Assembly: GCA_001414485.1 (NCBI GenBank)
Contig: LLEY01000234.1
Location: forward strand, 1 to 64,000
Length of the DNA: 64,000 nt
Direction: 5' to 3'
Source: Calycina herbarum
Lineage: Eukaryota; Ascomycota; Leotiomycetes; Helotiales; Pezizellaceae
Within the stretch, counting starts at the first letter, position 1, and each line of letters begins with the position of its first letter. A program made the position numbers and the translations under genes. The notes beneath the pieces were generated by a model. The model saw only the letters and a program-made list of their open reading frames with translations. It did not search any database and was not told where the DNA came from. Shown here piece by piece: positions 13,127 to 23,170 of this stretch.

Positions 13127-13403
13127 TCCCTACACGGAGAGGGTTATTAGGAGTCTCGGGAACACTCAGCGTATTCCACTCCCATCGACGTAAGAACCGC
13201 CTACGATTTTACTAGTTGACTGTTTAGACACCAAACCCCGGTGTCACTGGCTGTCCAGGTGGTCTCCGATTACCTAGCTATTTAAGGTTGTCGATGTACT
13301 GATCCGAATCTAGGCCGAATCGAATTCGAAGCAGGTACGCCGGCGCGCTCGAGTAAGATATTATAACAGGCCGTCCCCGGCGGAGTCGAATTTGGTCTTT
13401 TAA

Positions 13404-13684
13404 TATAACGGCACGAAACGGATACTACTACAAAAGAGGCATATAGAAGTGCGTTCGATAGAATGACATATCCGAATACTAGGCTCTGATACGAAGGAAA
13501 AGACCAAATTGGTCTTTCCTCAAGAGAGAGTAAGGGCATCTATATATAAGAGGGCCGGATAATAACAAAAGTCCATACCGATCCGGCTCTGACAATTCCG
13601 AAACCATCTGTGCCGTACCATACTCGGCACGTATTCTTGGCTGTTCCGATGGCTCGGCAATTCCATCAATAGCTGGCCATCACA
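13404..13684 (-). repeat. LTR (family shared with 54,079-54,340)
   Basis: On the minus strand it starts TGTGATGGCCAGC at 13,684 and runs to about 13,404. It aligns along nearly its whole length, with small gaps, to the plus-strand copy at 54,079-54,340. Shared blocks include the start, ACCAATTTGGTCTTTTCCTT and GAGCCTAGTATTCGGATATG. It contains a TATATATAGATG promoter-like stretch. It is the 5' LTR of the gag remnant to its left. Confidence 0.8.
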
Positions 13685-13689
13685 GAAAG

Positions 13690-14160
13690 TTAGATAATTC
13701 TAATATTCTAAAGTATTAAAGTTAAAATTAATATAAAATAGCTTTTCTAAAATAAAATTAAGTAATTATAATATTCTAATTATAGAGAGTAAAAGAATTT
13801 AAAATAGTAAGCTAAGATTATTAGAAAAAGAAGAGTTTTCTTAAAAAAGACTAGAAAATTCTATTATTCTAGATAGTTAGAATAAAAGAGTAAAAGATTA
13901 AAAGTAAAAATTACTAGAAAATAAAAAGATATAAATATAAAAGAAGAAATTTTTTAGACTAAAGTTAAGAAATTCTATTATTCTAAAAAGATAGAATAAA
14001 AAAGTAAAAAATATATACTTAAGATAATAAAAAAAGATTTAAAAATTAAGATAATTAATAGAATAACTAGAGTAAAGCTAGAAAATCAGATTATTCTAAA
14101 GAATTAGAATAATAATTAAACGAGAAGAACTTACTCTATCTATTAAATAGCGTATATACT
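13690..14160. repeat. AT-rich degenerate tandem array (about 113-bp period)
   Basis: This very AT-rich, non-coding stretch carries a recurring core, ATTATTCTA or AATATTCTA, followed by AGATAG/AAAGAT and a purine run. Cores start at about 13,702, 13,770, 13,863, 13,977 and 14,090; the last two intervals are 114 and 113 bp. It ends where normal gene-island composition begins. Confidence 0.55.
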
Positions 14161-14689
14161 TGTAATAATTTACTTAAGTTTTACTAGTGAGATTCAGCTA
14201 GAAAAACATAAATCCGAGAGTACGAGATTCGATTCTACTTGTCGCAAACGCTGTATTTCGACTATTCATCGCTATACGACAAATTACACGTCATTTTTTA
14301 GTAGAATACTGTCTGGTTGTTATGTTTCTACGTAAATCAAATAGCCTGCTGAATTGCTGCGAATTTTAGAGGCATGTCGTTGGGCTTGAGATCGCTTGTT
14401 TTTCATAAGGTGAGACCGATAGCGTGGTTGACCAATCAGAAAGCGCATGCGGCCCACTAGAGCGAATCAGCTGACTGCCAAGACTTTTACCCATGCAGGC
14501 CGAGTATTAGCCGCGCTTCTAGTCCGTGCACATATCTCGAAGTTCTTAAGCAAGAACTCTTCCTCCACGACACAAACTTTTCCTTCTCCAGTTCAACCCA
14601 GAATTGTTTTCGCGCTCTTCTTCTTCGAACTTCTTTCCACATCAATTCACACATACTCCAACGGTAACTTGAATCGACTTTCGAGCAAG

Positions 14690-16742
14690 ATGCCTCCAAA
14701 ACGCGCCAACGCCGCCGCAAAGGCAGCTGCCGCACAACCCCTCCGTCGTTCGACGCGTCGACGATCAACTCCAAACCGATACACTCCTCCACCACCCCCA
14801 CCAAAGAAGGTTGCACGTAAGACTGCGACCAAAGGCAAGGCGAAGGCTGCCAAAGCTGTTCCAAAGGTATTTATTCCCAACAACCATCGTCGCCGCACTC
14901 CATTTGATCTTCAAAACACCTGCTAACACTTCACCATAGGGAAAGCGCAAGGCTGAAGATGAGCTTGCTCAACCCCAACCAAAGAAATCAAAGGCCAACA
15001 ATGGTACTGCCGCGGGTGGTCCTGGTCGCCCAAGAAAGATTGCTACTGCACGCAAGCCGTCAGAGAAGGCCGCCGCCGCCGCATCCAAGTCCAAGGCTGC
15101 TCCTCAAGTATGTATCTTCAACTCCCTCACGCGTCGATTGCTAATGATCTTTCAGAACCGAAAGATCGCAAAGGCTGCCAAGGCTGCTGCTCCAAAGGTA
15201 TGTGCTTTCACCATCTCCAAGTTTCCACTGCTGACTGTTCTTCAAGGTTGCCCCCAAACAGAAGGCCGCTCCGAAACCAAAAGCTGCTCCTAAGGCAAAG
15301 GCTGCACCCAAACCCAAGAAGACCTTGCCAATCATCAACACCCCTCCAACCCAGAAGATGGACATCTTTGCCTTTGGTGAAGGTTCCAATGGCGAACTTG
15401 GGCTGGGCGCCAAGAACGTCAGAGGCAAAATGGTGATAGATGTCAAGCGGCCCAGAATCAATCACAACCTCGCTGCCAATACCGTTGGTGTTGTGTCCCT
15501 CGCCGTTGGTGGCATGCACTGCATCGCCCTCACCCATGACAATAGAATCCTTACTTGGGGAGTGAATGATTCTGGTGCCCTTGGAAGAGAGTCAAGTTCC
15601 GACGAGGTAAAGCTCAAGGATGCTGATGATGATGTCTCCGATTCCGACAGCGAGTTTGACGAAGATTCTGGTCTTAACCCAAATGAGGCCACGCCTACCC
15701 AAGTTGACCCCTCCCATTTTGCAGAAGGAACTGTCTTCTCCTCGGTACATGCCGGGGACAACATGAGCTTTGCCGTTACCACCACCGGTCTTGTCTATGG
15801 CTGGGGCTCGTTTCGGGTAAGTACACTCCTGCATTCTGCATTTTGATATTCTTATTCTAACTTTGATAGGGCGTCGACGGCCCTATGGGCTTCAACCCCA
15901 AAGTCAAAATTGCTGAGGTTCCTATGCTTATTCCTGAGCTCAAGAACATTGTTGATATGGCCGCGGGCACGAATCATGTCCTTGCGTTGAACAACAAGGG
16001 CCGGTGCTTCATCTTCGGCGCAGGGGAGCAAAACCAGTTGGGTAGACGTGTTGTCGCCCGCACTGCTTCTGGCGCACTAGTTCCTCGTGAATTACCACTC
16101 GCAAAAAAACATGTTGTCGCGAAAATCGGTGCAGGAGACTACAATGGCTTTGCTGTTACCACCAAGGGCGAAGTGTTCTCATGGGGTTTGAATACCTTCG
16201 GACAGACAGGCGTCGCGAAGAAATCCATAGACGATGACATTGTTAGCGCCCCAACAATCGTGAAGGCCCTGGAGGGTCATAACTTGGTGCAGGTCCAAGG
16301 TGGCGCACACAATTCAATTGCAGTCACGGATCAAGGAGAAGTTTTGGTTTGGGGTCGCGTCGACGAGAGTCAGGGTGGGATTGATGTTGCGAAAATTCCT
16401 CAAGATAAGTTATTCTTTGAGGGCGGCGCGCCAAAATATCTGAAGGAGCCAGTTGCTGTCCCTGATATTCATGGTGCAATGGTCAGCACTGGAACAGATT
16501 CGTGTCTTGCTGTCGATACAGATGGAAAGGCTTATTCCTGGGGCTTTTCCGAGAACTTTCAGACTGGTCATGGCACAGGCCGGGTCGTCGAAGTTGCCCA
16601 ATTGCTCGATAACTCAGCAGTTCGAGACAAGAAGATTGTTTTCTGTGGTGTCGGAGGTCAATTCTCAATGCTTGGAGGAATCCCACCAGCAGAGGAAGAA
16701 GATAATGTCGCACCTGGTCTCATGAATGCCAATGCCGTGTAA
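14690..16742 (+). CDS. RCC1: RCC1-family Ran guanine-nucleotide exchange factor
   Basis: This gene encodes the chromatin-bound nuclear exchange factor that loads GTP on Ran. Five exons read as 14690-14866, 14940-15107, 15156-15197, 15247-15816 and 15870-16742; all introns have GT...AG ends and lie in phase 0, giving 609 residues. The first ~165 residues are Ala/Lys/Pro-rich and basic, with an AT-hook-like PGRPRK, suiting DNA/histone binding and nuclear import. From about residue 167 come seven blade motifs: AFGEGSNGELGLG, TWGVNDSGALGR, GWGSFRGVDGPMGF, IFGAGEQNQLGR, SWGLNTFGQTGV, VWGRVDESQGG and SWGFSENFQTGHG. The acidic insert DDDVSDSDSEFDED sits between blades. I chose the ATG at 14,690 because the basic tail begins there; an in-frame upstream ATG at 14,447 would add a non-conserved-looking leader. 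It is the first gene after the transposon block. Confidence 0.93.
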
Positions 16743-17150
16743 ACTACCGGTCATAATTGGTCTCCCATTCCAAACCTCCCAACTGTGGGTAGGGGGAGCC
16801 TCCCTGTGAGGATGGCATTTGGTTCTTTTGTTTCCAACGACGACTTTCATCGATTTTTTTTTATTGACTTGGGGTGTTTTCTGCGTTGTTTCCGATGGTA
16901 CAGATGCAGATTTATCGTTGCTTGGCCGTTGTTGCTTGGTTTTTCTGGTGTTTTTTGTCAAGTGGAGGGTCAAAAAATGGTGTTGGATCTTTTTTTCAGG
17001 GGATCATACTGGTGTAGATGGATGATGCATCACTGGAACATTTTGCCATTTGGGCATAGACTTGTACGTGTAAATATGGGATACTCGATGTATTTGTGGC
17101 TTGTTTGTTTGGAGTTTTTGAGCTGGAGTTTGATTGTTAGACTAGATACC
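16743..17150. other. RCC1 3' flank
   Basis: T-rich non-coding sequence follows the RCC1 stop and probably holds the 3' UTR. I see no convincing gene on either strand before the repeat field starts at about 17,150. Confidence 0.5.
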
Positions 17151-17276
17151 CATGGGGATATACCAATTTGATTTCTCTTCTTTGAAAATTTGACCTCTAC
17201 ACGCGATACTGCACTTGTGTGATTTACCGTATTTTCTAAGTTTTCGAGTGGAATTCTCAACGCTTTTCTTGTTCAC

Positions 17277-17790
17277 GTATGTTTCTATTATCTTATTTGC
17301 TTTCTTATATTCTTATTATACCTCTGAAGTTCAAAGGAAGTCACTGGAGGTTATCTTCAATCAAATATTTGATTATTCTATCATATACTTGTAAGTTCTC
17401 TTAGAAATCTTTAACTTCTCATTCTTCTAGAAAAACAACCTCATTCAAGAAAATTACTCGAAGCTATCTATGGTCAATTGCTCGATTACATTGTACAATG
17501 TACTCGTAAGTTCTCTTGAAACTCTGCAATTTCCAATTCTTCTAGATGGGGAATCTCTTTCAAAAGAAGTTAATCGAGCTCTCTTCAAATAGAGCTCAAG
17601 CTGTCTCTTTGAATGGTCTAGTAAGTTCTTTCTTCTTTCTCGGGTTTGCTAGAAAACTAGAAAACTTGGGGAACAAGAAGGTAGTTGCTTGAAAATACCT
17701 ATGTAAAATGAGAGTATACTTCTTCTCTATAGTCTAGGAAGTTCTTTTGAGGCTCTTTACTCGTACGGTCTTGTAATGTATTATAGTATT
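17277..17790. repeat. 115-bp tandem array with intron-like units
   Basis: The motif GTAAGTTCTC (last copy GGAAGTTCTT) recurs at 17,391, 17,506, 17,621 and 17,736, exactly 115 bp apart; a weaker copy (GTATGTTTCT) is at 17,277. In the better units GTAAGT is followed about 40 nt later by TTCTTCTAG, so each unit looks like a ~40-nt intron plus 75 nt. The 75-nt parts differ in sequence (one begins ATGGGGAATCTC), and the frames across units are not jointly open in a way I could establish. Confidence 0.7.
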
Positions 17791-17870
17791 CTGAACGTTT
17801 TACAGAGGAAGGGGGTATGAAGTTCGTTTAGAACTCTACCATTCGAGAGAGATAGTAGCTATTCAGAAAG

Positions 17871-19290
17871 AAAGTGCGATTTGCAACAAAAATTTAGAAA
17901 CGCCTTCTATGACAAAATCGACAGGTTTATAATCGTTTGGTAGTACGAAGTCCAATAGAAGCAACAAAGTTCGTTTGGAACTCTCTTGTTTCGATAAGTC
18001 GCGGTTTACCAAGTCAGAAGTGCGATATGCAACAAAATTCTGCAAGAAACCTCTAGGACAGACATGCTGTCTTTTAGAAGTAAAAAGTTCAAAAGAACAT
18101 ATAAAGTTTGTTTCGAGCTCTCTCGTTCGAGATATAGCTTTTAAAATCAAAATCCTAGCTCTCTAGGTTAGAATTGCGATGCGACAGAGAACAGAAGTGT
18201 CTTCTATGACAGACATATATTCATTTGGAATTATAACGTTGAAGAAAAGATCGTATACTCTAGATATTAGAAGCCGATGCAAGTATATTAAGATCTAAAA
18301 GATATGAATGAGCGTGATGTGGAAAGAGTAATTCTGAATACTCACTGTGAAGAAACAATCAAAATCGCTTATCCTCTTTCTGTAGAAAAGATCCTGGGAG
18401 TGTGGAAACCTGGTATATCGGAGAACACTTGCGCTTCGCCATCACATCTTACAGCAGGTGTAGGTGGTATATTTAGCTCAACGGGTGGATCTAAAAGAGC
18501 AATATCTTCATCCGAATATGTTCTCTCGAGTACTTCTTGGTATATACAAGGATATACCAAACTGATTTCTCTTCTCTGGAATTTTGACCTCTTGCCTGTG
18601 TGATATATAATATCTTCTGTAGAAAGTAGATGTTAGTGCTCTTCTCACGTAGACACTACTTCAATTCGTTTAAGAGCATAGAAACATATTTTGCATTTCT
18701 CCAGTTTTCTAAAAGAAAAAAGATTAGTATTGTTCCTAGAAAACGTTACTAGAGCTTTTCTGAAGTAGCAAGTAAACTGTTCTCTTTGACAGCAAAGTAA
18801 GCCTTTTCTCGCTTCTTGGGTGATTTATCGAAAAAGAAGGATTTCTTCTCTTGACGGGGAACTCGATGAGAATTGAAAGGACTGGAGAATGTACCTACTC
18901 TTTTCTGACTTGTTTTTTAATTTCTCAAGCTTTTTACAACATTCTGAACGTTCAAACGAGTAATAAGACAAACAAATTTCATTTAGAACGCTCTCATTCG
19001 AGAGACATCTCGAGCTCAAAATCCTAACTCTCCAAGTGAGATGTGCATTATGCAACAAGACTCCAGAGGCGCCTTCGATAAAAGAGTCGACAAACCTTCA
19101 TTTGCTTAGAACTACAAATTCCAGTAGCAGATAAGACTTTTGTTGAGAAATTGACCTCAATCCCGAGGCTCGAAGTGCGATGTGCAACAAAACTCTTTGA
19201 AGCGACTTCTATGATACATACATTCATTCGTTTAGAATTACAACGTGTAATGGCAGATAGGAAGTTTGTTAAGAAATTTCAGAAACGTAT
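17871..19290. repeat. Second degenerate repeat family (about 135-155 bp units) and a duplicated segment
   Basis: Units carry AGTGCGAT(A/T)TGCAACAAAA, then CTTCTATGACA, then a block like AAAGTTCGTTTGGAACTCTC. Anchors lie near 17,873, 18,019, 18,173, 19,041 and 19,175. Separately, the segment at 17,157-17,240 (GATATACCAATTTGATTTCT...) recurs diverged at 18,551-18,630. Together these suggest that a block of ~1.2-1.4 kb was duplicated and then decayed. I see no gene here. Confidence 0.6.
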
Positions 19291-19345
19291 GAAGGGCAAA
19301 ATCGAGACCCTGAAACAGGGTCACTTCTGCCTTGATGCACGTTGA

Positions 19346-20529
19346 CTACATGGGAAACATTAAAGTTATAGGCCCCTATCGCAGAAGCAATGTACTTTCT
19401 GTAATGTTGCTGCAAGGTAGCCGAAATCTCCTTTTTTGGTGGGATTCTTGCATGCGTTATGTTTTCTTTTTCTGCTGATGAAAATGATAGAATACCGACA
19501 GCAAGTGGAGAAGCGACAGTGAGGTGGAGCTTCAACGTCATTTAATCGGAACGCCCCCGTGTTCGAATTCTTTCTTGCAAAGGCAGCCACTCGTAATCTG
19601 GGTGGCATTCCTAGGCTTCTATGTGGGAGTGGGAAGCATGGGTAACAGCTGAGTGTCATGTTAGTAGATGAGAGGGGGCGATGAGTTGTTCTTGAGGAGA
19701 TTAAGCGACTGATGATTAGAGCTTACCAGAGGTTCTAGATAGTCTTAGACCACCAGTGGTTTGCTGTCATCAAGGAGATCAATCTAAATACTTTGTACTC
19801 GAGAAACATATTTGTGCATCAATTGTGGGGGGTCGTTTCTTACTTTATTTTATACTTTAAAGTAAAGCCACTTTGGAAGCCGGAGATAGAAAACTATCCA
19901 CGTCACATCGTTTGGGGTATGTTTTCATTGAAGTATATTTAATTAGCCACCCAATTAATCGAATGATGAGTAACAGACTTATTCCCGTTTGCATCAGACA
20001 CGCCCTAATATCCCTACAACCCTACGAGCCTTCCACCTTCCTACAATTAAGCGAAGTTGAGAATAAGAAAGCATTTCATGGTCAAACTTCGCGACCCATT
20101 CTCTCCCAAAGTTCAAGAACATCTACTAGTCTGTCATGGCGATTATGCATAACTCGATGATTTTGCGGACCAGCTGGATTTTCGGGGGCTACAAGAATTA
20201 ATTGTCTTCGTCTTTCCATTGTAAACTCTGATCACGCACCGGAACGATGAGAAAATTGACGTCGAGTCAGAATAATTTGACCATAACGGCAAGTAGCTCA
20301 CTGGTTGTAACTAGTGTGTGGTTAACCATGCTATTTAATTAGAAATAGATATCTACTTGCCCATTACGAACTTTCAAGGTGTTTATTTATATGGAATTTA
20401 TGCAATTGACCAGAAATTAAAGAAAGGCGAAAAATTTGCTGTACTGCTAACAATCGGGTTAGATTTAACTGATGTGGAGTAATTGAGATGAATTCTTAGG
20501 GATGCCAGACCAGAACTTGGCTAGCGTTG
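19346..20529. other. Intergenic, nothing recognised
   Basis: Short open frames exist on both strands, but none has protein-like composition, a plausible intron pattern or a family I know. No RNA gene was recognised. Confidence 0.4.
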
Positions 20530-22299
20530 GATTTTTGCCTTCACCAATGGTATGCGCTGGCCATGGATAAAGCCACCTGCAAAGCTTACATGTACCTTGT
20601 AAGTAGCTCAATCTCCAATCGGGTTTTCCCCCTTATTCACAAGCTATCCAATTTTAGTATAGGCCAAGAAGTCCGATTGCTTGTAAAAAGATTTACACTA
20701 GCGTGTAGAGAACAGGCACTACACAGTGGAAACTGTAATAGCGTGCCATTTCCCCAAAGCCGCGATGTAACCTTCCAAAGCCACCTCAAGAACATGAATG
20801 ACCCGGTCATCTTTTTTCCGAGTCGAGATAAGTAAGCCCCAAGCTTCTTAACGAGTCCAGTGTTTGTAGGTGGAATAACCCCAAGATTCTCTGAGATTCA
20901 GTGGCACAAGAGACTAAGACCTCCTCTGCCTTTTCTAGAAAGGACAAAGCTTTCAAAGATTCCCCGAGCATCCTCGTAGCCTCCAAATGATCTTGCTGGC
21001 TGTTCAACTAGTGCGGGTGCCTGGTGACCATCCGAAAATATGCGCCAGCAGATTGGTACCTTCCATTCGCGAAGTACATCTGCCCCAGAATAAAAGCGCC
21101 ATATAATTCTTTTTTCGACGCCTTTTAAGTATCAAAAACCGAAGGGTCGCGCAAACGCATCCCTACAGACAACTGATTTGCCAAATGACCAAACTCCTCC
21201 CGTCCCTGGATGTTATCCAGCATGCCGCAAAACTTGAACTTTTCATTATCTGACATCATTCTAATCAGATTCATGGGGAGATCCTCTGGATCATCTTCTG
21301 GCCCCTCAAAGTCCGAGTCGTCATAGATCCCATCATCCTCATGGCGAAGTTCAATTTGAAGCGTGTCTAGAAGCTCCTCATATCTCATTCTAGGGGCTCC
21401 CCAGCTACTTTCGCCTAAATTTTTGGTGCTTAAGCTCGTTTCTACGTCCTTTGAATATGTGACTGGTGATGAGACGGCATTTCCCTCGGAGTTCATCGGG
21501 GAATTGACAGGATGTATAAGTAGATCTTTGGATAACCTTTCTGTTTCAAACGTGTTTTCAATATTGCAACTGGAATAGTCCATGTTGAAGAAATGCTCCG
21601 ATGGTGTTCACTCCCACTGACTCTGGGGTCTCATGCTTTATTTCTAGAGAGTTGCCCAGCAGATCAAATCCAGATTCATCTACAATATTTTCGTTTTCGG
21701 AACCGTTGGTTATTGAGATAGGTCGAACGACGGATGTTGGAGATGGTGGTGTGATGCAGCTAATATCGGACGGGGTATCTTTAAACAAGAAAAGTTAGTA
21801 GATCTCCACGCCATGGTGTGAAGTGGGGTAACTTTATAGCTTACCACTAGAACCTGGGCTCAGAGGAGGAGGCGAAGCCTTGCTCATTTGCTTTTTGTAC
21901 CGTTCAACCTTTCGTTGCTCCACTGGTCTTCCTCTCACACGGAATGCGCTTTCTTTCCCGATTGTTTTTCGTTTTTCTTGTTTCCGTACTATGGCCACCA
22001 TCTCGCTCTTCTTGATCTTCTTGACCATTTTTCAGAAAGAAATTGTATCCTTGTACTGTCTCTGCCTTTTATTTTGAAATCATGGATTAGCTTGCTTGGG
22101 AGCCAAATAGCTAGTGAGCATATACATACGTTGCAAAAAACCCAAATCTTCCCTTCATGATCACCACGACCTCCCTCAGGGGGCGATGTTCAGCAACGTA
22201 GAGAAGTTTGATGTTCTCCCTTTGAATTTCCCAGTCTGCCGGGCAAGAAGGACGTTGGGGTGACCCTTGGTTCCCGGGAAAACCAGAGGCAGAATCCAT
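20530..22299 (-). pseudogene. Clr5-domain/TPR protein, degenerate
   Basis: On the minus strand, the ATG at 22,299 opens an N-terminal Clr5 domain (CPADWEIQRENIKLLY, then REVVVIMKGRFGFFAT). An intron (about 22,126-22,064) joins it to QRQYKDTISF. The next codon is TGA (plus 22,032-22,034), exactly where Clr5 domains have a conserved Trp; the same frame continues KMVKKIKKSEMVAIVRKQEK and GRPVEQRKVERYKKQM. A second intron follows. A frame change near 21,560-21,590, a stop at 21,125 and an in-frame TAG at 21,008 separate the Ser/Asp-rich middle from tetratricopeptide-like text (ELYGAFILGQMYFANGRYQS, LHLQTLDSLRSLGLTYLDSEKR-like). With at least three lesions I call it a pseudogene of the fungal Clr5+TPR type; such proteins are presumed regulators of unknown target. 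Confidence 0.75.
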
Positions 22300-23170
22300 G
22301 GTCGTCTGGTGGTGGAAAGTAGGGCGGGCTTGTATCATAAAGATGTGTTTACTGCATAGAAATGAAGAGTGTATTTGCAAATGTGAAGTCCGGGGTGATC
22401 TGAGCTGAGCTGGGATCGTGAACCCATCACTGTGGCTTAAGGACGGGCTAAGGCTTGCATGTAGGCTTGCATGTAGGCTTGAGATGTTCAGATACCTATT
22501 GGGCGAGAATGACATCCATCGAAGATATCATTGGACCGTAGAAATCCCTCAGAAAAACTTGTGTAATTGGTGTTCAGCTTGATGTTCCTCCCGATTATAG
22601 CTTTGACTCTCTTTCGACGCAATCCCACTCATATACCCTTTGCGAGTGAAATGGGATAGAGACCTATGAGCTTCCTGAAGAAGAAGTTGACTTCTTCATT
22701 CTATGTAGACCATCGAGGTGTTGGGAGCATCAGGGGGGTGTAGTTGTACGTGGCGGTCAAGGCTTTTTGACTTCCCTCGACGTTGAAATACGAGACACTA
22801 TTTTCACTGATGTACTGGCGGCTGAGATTTAGAGTAAGGTACATAGCTCAACCCCGAAATATAAAACAAATAGCTGGGAAGCATCATCGAAAAATAAGAC
22901 TTCATTTCTAAGCTATTTCCAGTGTCTTTTCCGGCCCGAAATCCGAGTTGCTGCCTCAGGCCAGAACTTTCGCGGCCGAGTCGGCCTTTGGAGTCGGACC
23001 AAGATTAGAACAATCTTACTTTCTTTGGCAAGTCATTGAAGACGTATATATACACGATGCGGTTACACATGGATTTACCGTCTGAGAGGAGGTGGCCAGA
23101 ATCATCCTTCGTACCATTTTCTTGAAGCTTCAAGCTGTTCTAACATCCTTCTTGAAAGAGTCTGCCAACT
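22300..23170. other. Intergenic, upstream of FAD monooxygenase
   Basis: This is a non-coding interval. It contains a short tandem repeat of GGCTTGCATGTA at about 22,452-22,480, a perfect inverted repeat at 22,974-22,986 and a TATATATA stretch at about 23,045, probably the promoter of the monooxygenase gene. Confidence 0.5.
22974..22986. promoter_or_regulatory. Candidate zinc-cluster regulator site (CCG-N3-CGG palindrome)
   Basis: GGCCGAGTCGGCC is a perfect 6-bp inverted repeat around one base, 185 bp upstream of the monooxygenase ATG. Paired CCG/CGG half-sites are the usual targets of fungal Zn(II)2Cys6 regulators. That this one is used is inference. Confidence 0.35.

Noticed and set aside
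14447..14689. In-frame upstream ATG that would extend RCC1 by 81 residues
   Set aside because: The extra sequence looks like 5' UTR; the basic tail typical of the protein starts at the ATG at 14,690.
18304..18603. 99-codon plus-strand open frame in the repeat field
   Set aside because: It overlaps the duplicated segment, has no domain pattern, and competes with an equally weak minus-strand frame.
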